Positions 5,886 through 7,855 of a stretch of 7,855 nt of DNA are shown piece after piece (position 1 is the first letter of the stretch; each line of letters opens with the position of its first letter). A program made the translations under genes and the position numbers. The DNA is taken from positions 7,287 through 15,141 of the forward strand of contig NHIV01000065.1 of NCBI GenBank assembly GCA_002170735.1, read 5' to 3'. Under the pieces are notes generated by a model, which had not been told where the DNA came from, made no database searches, and saw nothing but the letters and a program-made list of their open reading frames with translations. This DNA comes from a bacterium TMED198. GTDB taxonomy: Bacteria; Fidelibacterota; Marinisomatia; SCGC-AAA003-L08; D37C17.

Positions 5886-6621
5886 ATGACTGATCTCACA
5901 ACTTTAAATCGAAGCTGGGTGGGTAGTTTAACTAACCTTTCTCCAGGAAAGGGGTATTGGTTTAAGGCGGACTGTGCAGCGAATCTAAGCTATCAGTGTT
6001 CAGAATATTTAGAGCCTATGAAAAGAACTGCGGCAGTTGAAAAAGAAAAGCTTTATGTAAAGTCTTCAGAGCAAAGCTTCTAGTTCTTTGAAAGTATTGA
6101 GAGGATAGAGGTTGGAGATCGAATAGATGCCTATAATGGGTATGTTTTAGTTGGATCTATAGAATGGGTTGGCCCATATACAGATGTCCCTGTAATGGGA
6201 AAGGATATAAAGGCCACCACAGCTCTTTACTGTACTCAAGGATATGTTCCTAGCTTTAAGGTTGTTAAGCGAAGTGGAGGGGTTTATGACATAGCTGGAG
6301 CCGTGCCAACTTGGGGCCGTAATGAAATGTACATGGTAGAGGTAATGAGCGTGTTAGAAGCTCCAACATCGTTTGCTCTTTTGAACGCCTGCCTAAACCC
6401 GTTCAATCCAATCACAACCATCAGCTTTTCTGTGCCCATATAGTCTAATGTATTACTTGAGGTGTATGGCATAAATTAAATGAATACAAGCAAGTTAAAA
6501 TATTAAAGCTGGTTATCATAGTGCAAGCTGGAATGCAGCCGGGAGGGCAAGCGGTATATATCTGGTTCGCATGAGCGCTGGAGCGTTCAACTTTACCCAA
6601 AAAATAATGCTTTTAAAGTAG
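5886..6621 (+). pseudogene. Broken secreted surface protein with type IX-style C-terminal sorting domain
   Basis: Remnant of the C-terminal part of a secreted protein. Frame 1 (5886-6083) reads SWVGSLTNLSPGKGYWFKA, a surface-repeat motif, then hits TAG at 6081. The same frame resumes directly with FFESIERIEVGDRIDAYNG, PYTDVPVMG and NEMYMVEVMSVLEAP, so one continuous domain is split by a single stop. It continues into LNPFNPITTISFSVP, a decayed NAYPNPFNP-type linker, then a second TAG at 6441 and SNVLLEVYGIN. After a frame change between about 6477 and 6499, a different frame (6499-6621) gives NIKAGYHSASWNAAGRASG, IYLVRM and QKIMLLK, the end of a type IX secretion sorting domain. No signal peptide or start region exists: an in-frame TAG sits at 5874 inside nth, and nth ends at 5881. 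It is therefore N-terminally truncated. Neither of the two short open frames is likely to be a separate gene. Confidence 0.85.
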
Positions 6622-6678
6622 AGTGAGATAACCATAATTAAAGCTATTTAAAGTCTACATATTGCAGTAATTTTTAAT
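6622..6678 (+). other. Short intergenic leader before lepA
   Basis: These 57 AT-rich bases lie between the pseudogene stop and lepA. They contain no ribosome binding site and no convincing promoter or terminator hairpin. TACATA at 6656-6661 is a weak -10-like string. lepA must either use a promoter here, or within the pseudogene, or be read through from the nth operon. Confidence 0.3.
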
Positions 6679-7855
6679 GTGGATACTAGTAAAATAAGAA
6701 ACTTTTGCATCATTGCCCATATTGATCACGGCAAGTCTACCCTTGCAGATAGAATGCTTGAAATTACTTCAACTCTTAGCTCTGATCAGATGCAGAGCCA
6801 GGTACTGGATGACATGGATCTTGAAAGAGAGAGAGGTATTACGATAAAGTCTCATCCAATACAAATGAGTTACAAGCATACTGATGGCGTTTCATATACC
6901 TTTAATTTAATTGATACCCCAGGGCACGTTGACTTTACTTATGAGGTTTCAAGGAGTATGGCTGCATGCGAAGGTGCGCTCCTTATTATTGATGCTTCAC
7001 AAGGCGTTGAAGCTCAAACTGTAAGCAACGCATACATGGCCATTGACTCAAATTTGGATATTATACCAGTTATAAATAAAATTGATATGCCCAACGCAGA
7101 TATTGAGTCTGCAACTAAACAGACAGTAGAGCTTTTAGGGTGCGATGAAAGTGAAGTGATTTCAATTAGTGCAAAGTCTTCAATCAATATTGAGCAGGTT
7201 TTTGATGCTATTATAAATAGGATATCACCCCCTAAAGATCCTGGAATAGATAAGACAAGAGCATTGATTTTTGACTCTAACTTTGATCAGTTTAGAGGAG
7301 TGATACCATATGTTAGAGTAATGGATGGCTATATAGAAAAAGGTATGACCTGTCAGTACTTTGCATCAAGTTCTGTTCATGAAATTACAGAAGTTGGAAT
7401 TCTTAAAATGAAAAAAATGCCTGTAAAACGTTTAAATCCAGGTGATGTAGGGTACATAGTGGCTAGTATAAAAAAAGTATCAGAGATAGAGGTTGGAGAT
7501 ACTTTAACGGTCAAAGAAAACAAGGCAACAGAACCGCTTCCTGGGTACAAACCAATAAAGCCAACAGTATTTAGTGGGATGTATCCTATTGATTCAAATG
7601 ATTATGAGAATCTAAGAGTTAGCTTGAACAAGCTTAAACTTAATGACTCAGCCCTAACTTATGAGCCAAATACATCTGTAGCATTAGGATTTGGTTTTAG
7701 GTGTGGCTTCCTAGGCCCTCTTCATATGGAGATTGTTCAGGAGCGGCTAGAGCGAGAATTTAACATGAATCTTATTACCACAGCTCCCAATGTAGGATAC
7801 AGAGTTATTACAAATGATAATGAAGAAATTGTGATTAACATGCCATCTGAAATGC
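6679..7855 (+). CDS. lepA: Elongation factor 4 (LepA) GTPase, C-terminus beyond the window
   Basis: Ribosome-associated translational GTPase (EF4), which acts on stalled or mis-translocated ribosomes. The window holds 392 codons of about 600, open to the right edge. GTPase motifs are complete: AHIDHGKS (13-20, P-loop), RERGIT (50-55, switch I), DTPGHVDF (79-86), NKID (133-136) and SAK (164-166). Domain II follows, and then domain III with YEPNTSVALGFGF (328-340) and RCGFLGPLHMEIVQERLERE (341-360). The Pro347 in FLGPLHMEI is unusual, since most homologues have Leu, Thr or Ser there. DDMDLERERGITIKSHPIQM (44-63) resembles Bacteroidetes LepA. The start is GTG at 6679, where homology begins (DTSKIRNFCIIAHIDHG). 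The only earlier in-frame codons back to the TAA at 6649 include no ATG, GTG or TTG, so GTG is effectively forced. No Shine-Dalgarno sequence precedes it. Confidence 0.97.
   Translation, partial: MDTSKIRNFCIIAHIDHGKSTLADRMLEITSTLSSDQMQSQVLDDMDLERERGITIKSHPIQMSYKHTDGVSYTFNLIDTPGHVDFTYEVSRSMAACEGALLIIDASQGVEAQTVSNAYMAIDSNLDIIPVINKIDMPNADIESATKQTVELLGCDESEVISISAKSSINIEQVFDAIINRISPPKDPGIDKTRALIFDSNFDQFRGVIPYVRVMDGYIEKGMTCQYFASSSVHEITEVGILKMKKMPVKRLNPGDVGYIVASIKKVSEIEVGDTLTVKENKATEPLPGYKPIKPTVFSGMYPIDSNDYENLRVSLNKLKLNDSALTYEPNTSVALGFGFRCGFLGPLHMEIVQERLEREFNMNLITTAPNVGYRVITNDNEEIVINMPSEM

Noticed and set aside
6081..6083. TAG as a sense codon (alternative code or pyrrolysine)
   Set aside because: TAG terminates at least four intact genes in this window, and the same remnant also has a truncated 5' end, a second stop and a frameshift.
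6195..6443. Stand-alone 82-aa gene starting at ATG 6195
   Set aside because: The same frame carries homologous domain sequence back to 6084 and beyond the stop to 5886, so this ATG is an internal Met of the pseudogene.
6502..6644. Repeat pair around the pseudogene tail: ATTAAAGCT twice, plus GGTTATC and GATAACC in inverted orientation
   Set aside because: The arms are short, the left copy is part of the coding tail (NIKAGYH), and no element boundaries or target duplications accompany them.
6105..7500. 15-bp direct repeat ATAGAGGTTGGAGAT at 6105-6119 and 7486-7500
   Set aside because: Both copies encode the short peptide IEVGD in unrelated proteins (pseudogene and lepA), so chance similarity is the simpler reading.

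Overview
This is an AT-rich bacterial window. It most likely comes from the FCB (Bacteroidetes-like) superphylum, and possibly from Candidatus Marinimicrobia (SAR406). Two observations point there. The broken gene at 5886-6621 ends in a type IX-secretion-style C-terminal sorting domain: a decayed NPFNPxTTISFSVP linker followed further on by GYHSASWNA, SGIYLVRM and QKIMLLK. The LepA fragment also carries the DDMDLERERGITIKSHPIQM stretch, which resembles Bacteroidetes LepA. The lineage call is an inference from remembered family patterns, not a database result.

Left arm (1-2738, minus strand). Three membrane-protein genes are read right to left: a DUF457/YdjM-like membrane protein, an MscS-family mechanosensitive channel that overlaps it by 4 bases, and a CPA-family cation:proton antiporter that starts 22 bases after the channel and runs off the left edge. 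Channel plus antiporter suggests an osmotic and ion-homeostasis operon.

Divergent control region (2739-2818). About 80 very AT-rich bases separate the two arms. They contain the 10-bp palindrome ATGTTAACAT and a second TTAACAT copy.

Right arm (2819-5881, plus strand). Five genes overlap head to tail by 4-8 bases: an unrecognised 291-aa soluble protein, a metallo-beta-lactamase-fold hydrolase with a complete metal site, a small DUF309 protein, a 112-aa stand-alone receiver-like (CheY-type) protein, and endonuclease III (nth). The middle genes have strong GGAGG ribosome binding sites, so they look translationally coupled. This cassette is the best candidate here for an undescribed functional unit, but nothing in the sequence proves a shared function.

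Right end. The remnant of a secreted surface protein abuts nth directly. It has lost its N-terminal part, carries in-frame stops at 6081 and 6441, and has a frameshift between about 6477 and 6499. After 57 bases lepA (EF4) begins at a GTG codon and runs off the right edge. No tRNA, rRNA, CRISPR array or insertion sequence is apparent, and no gene-free stretch exceeds 300 bases.
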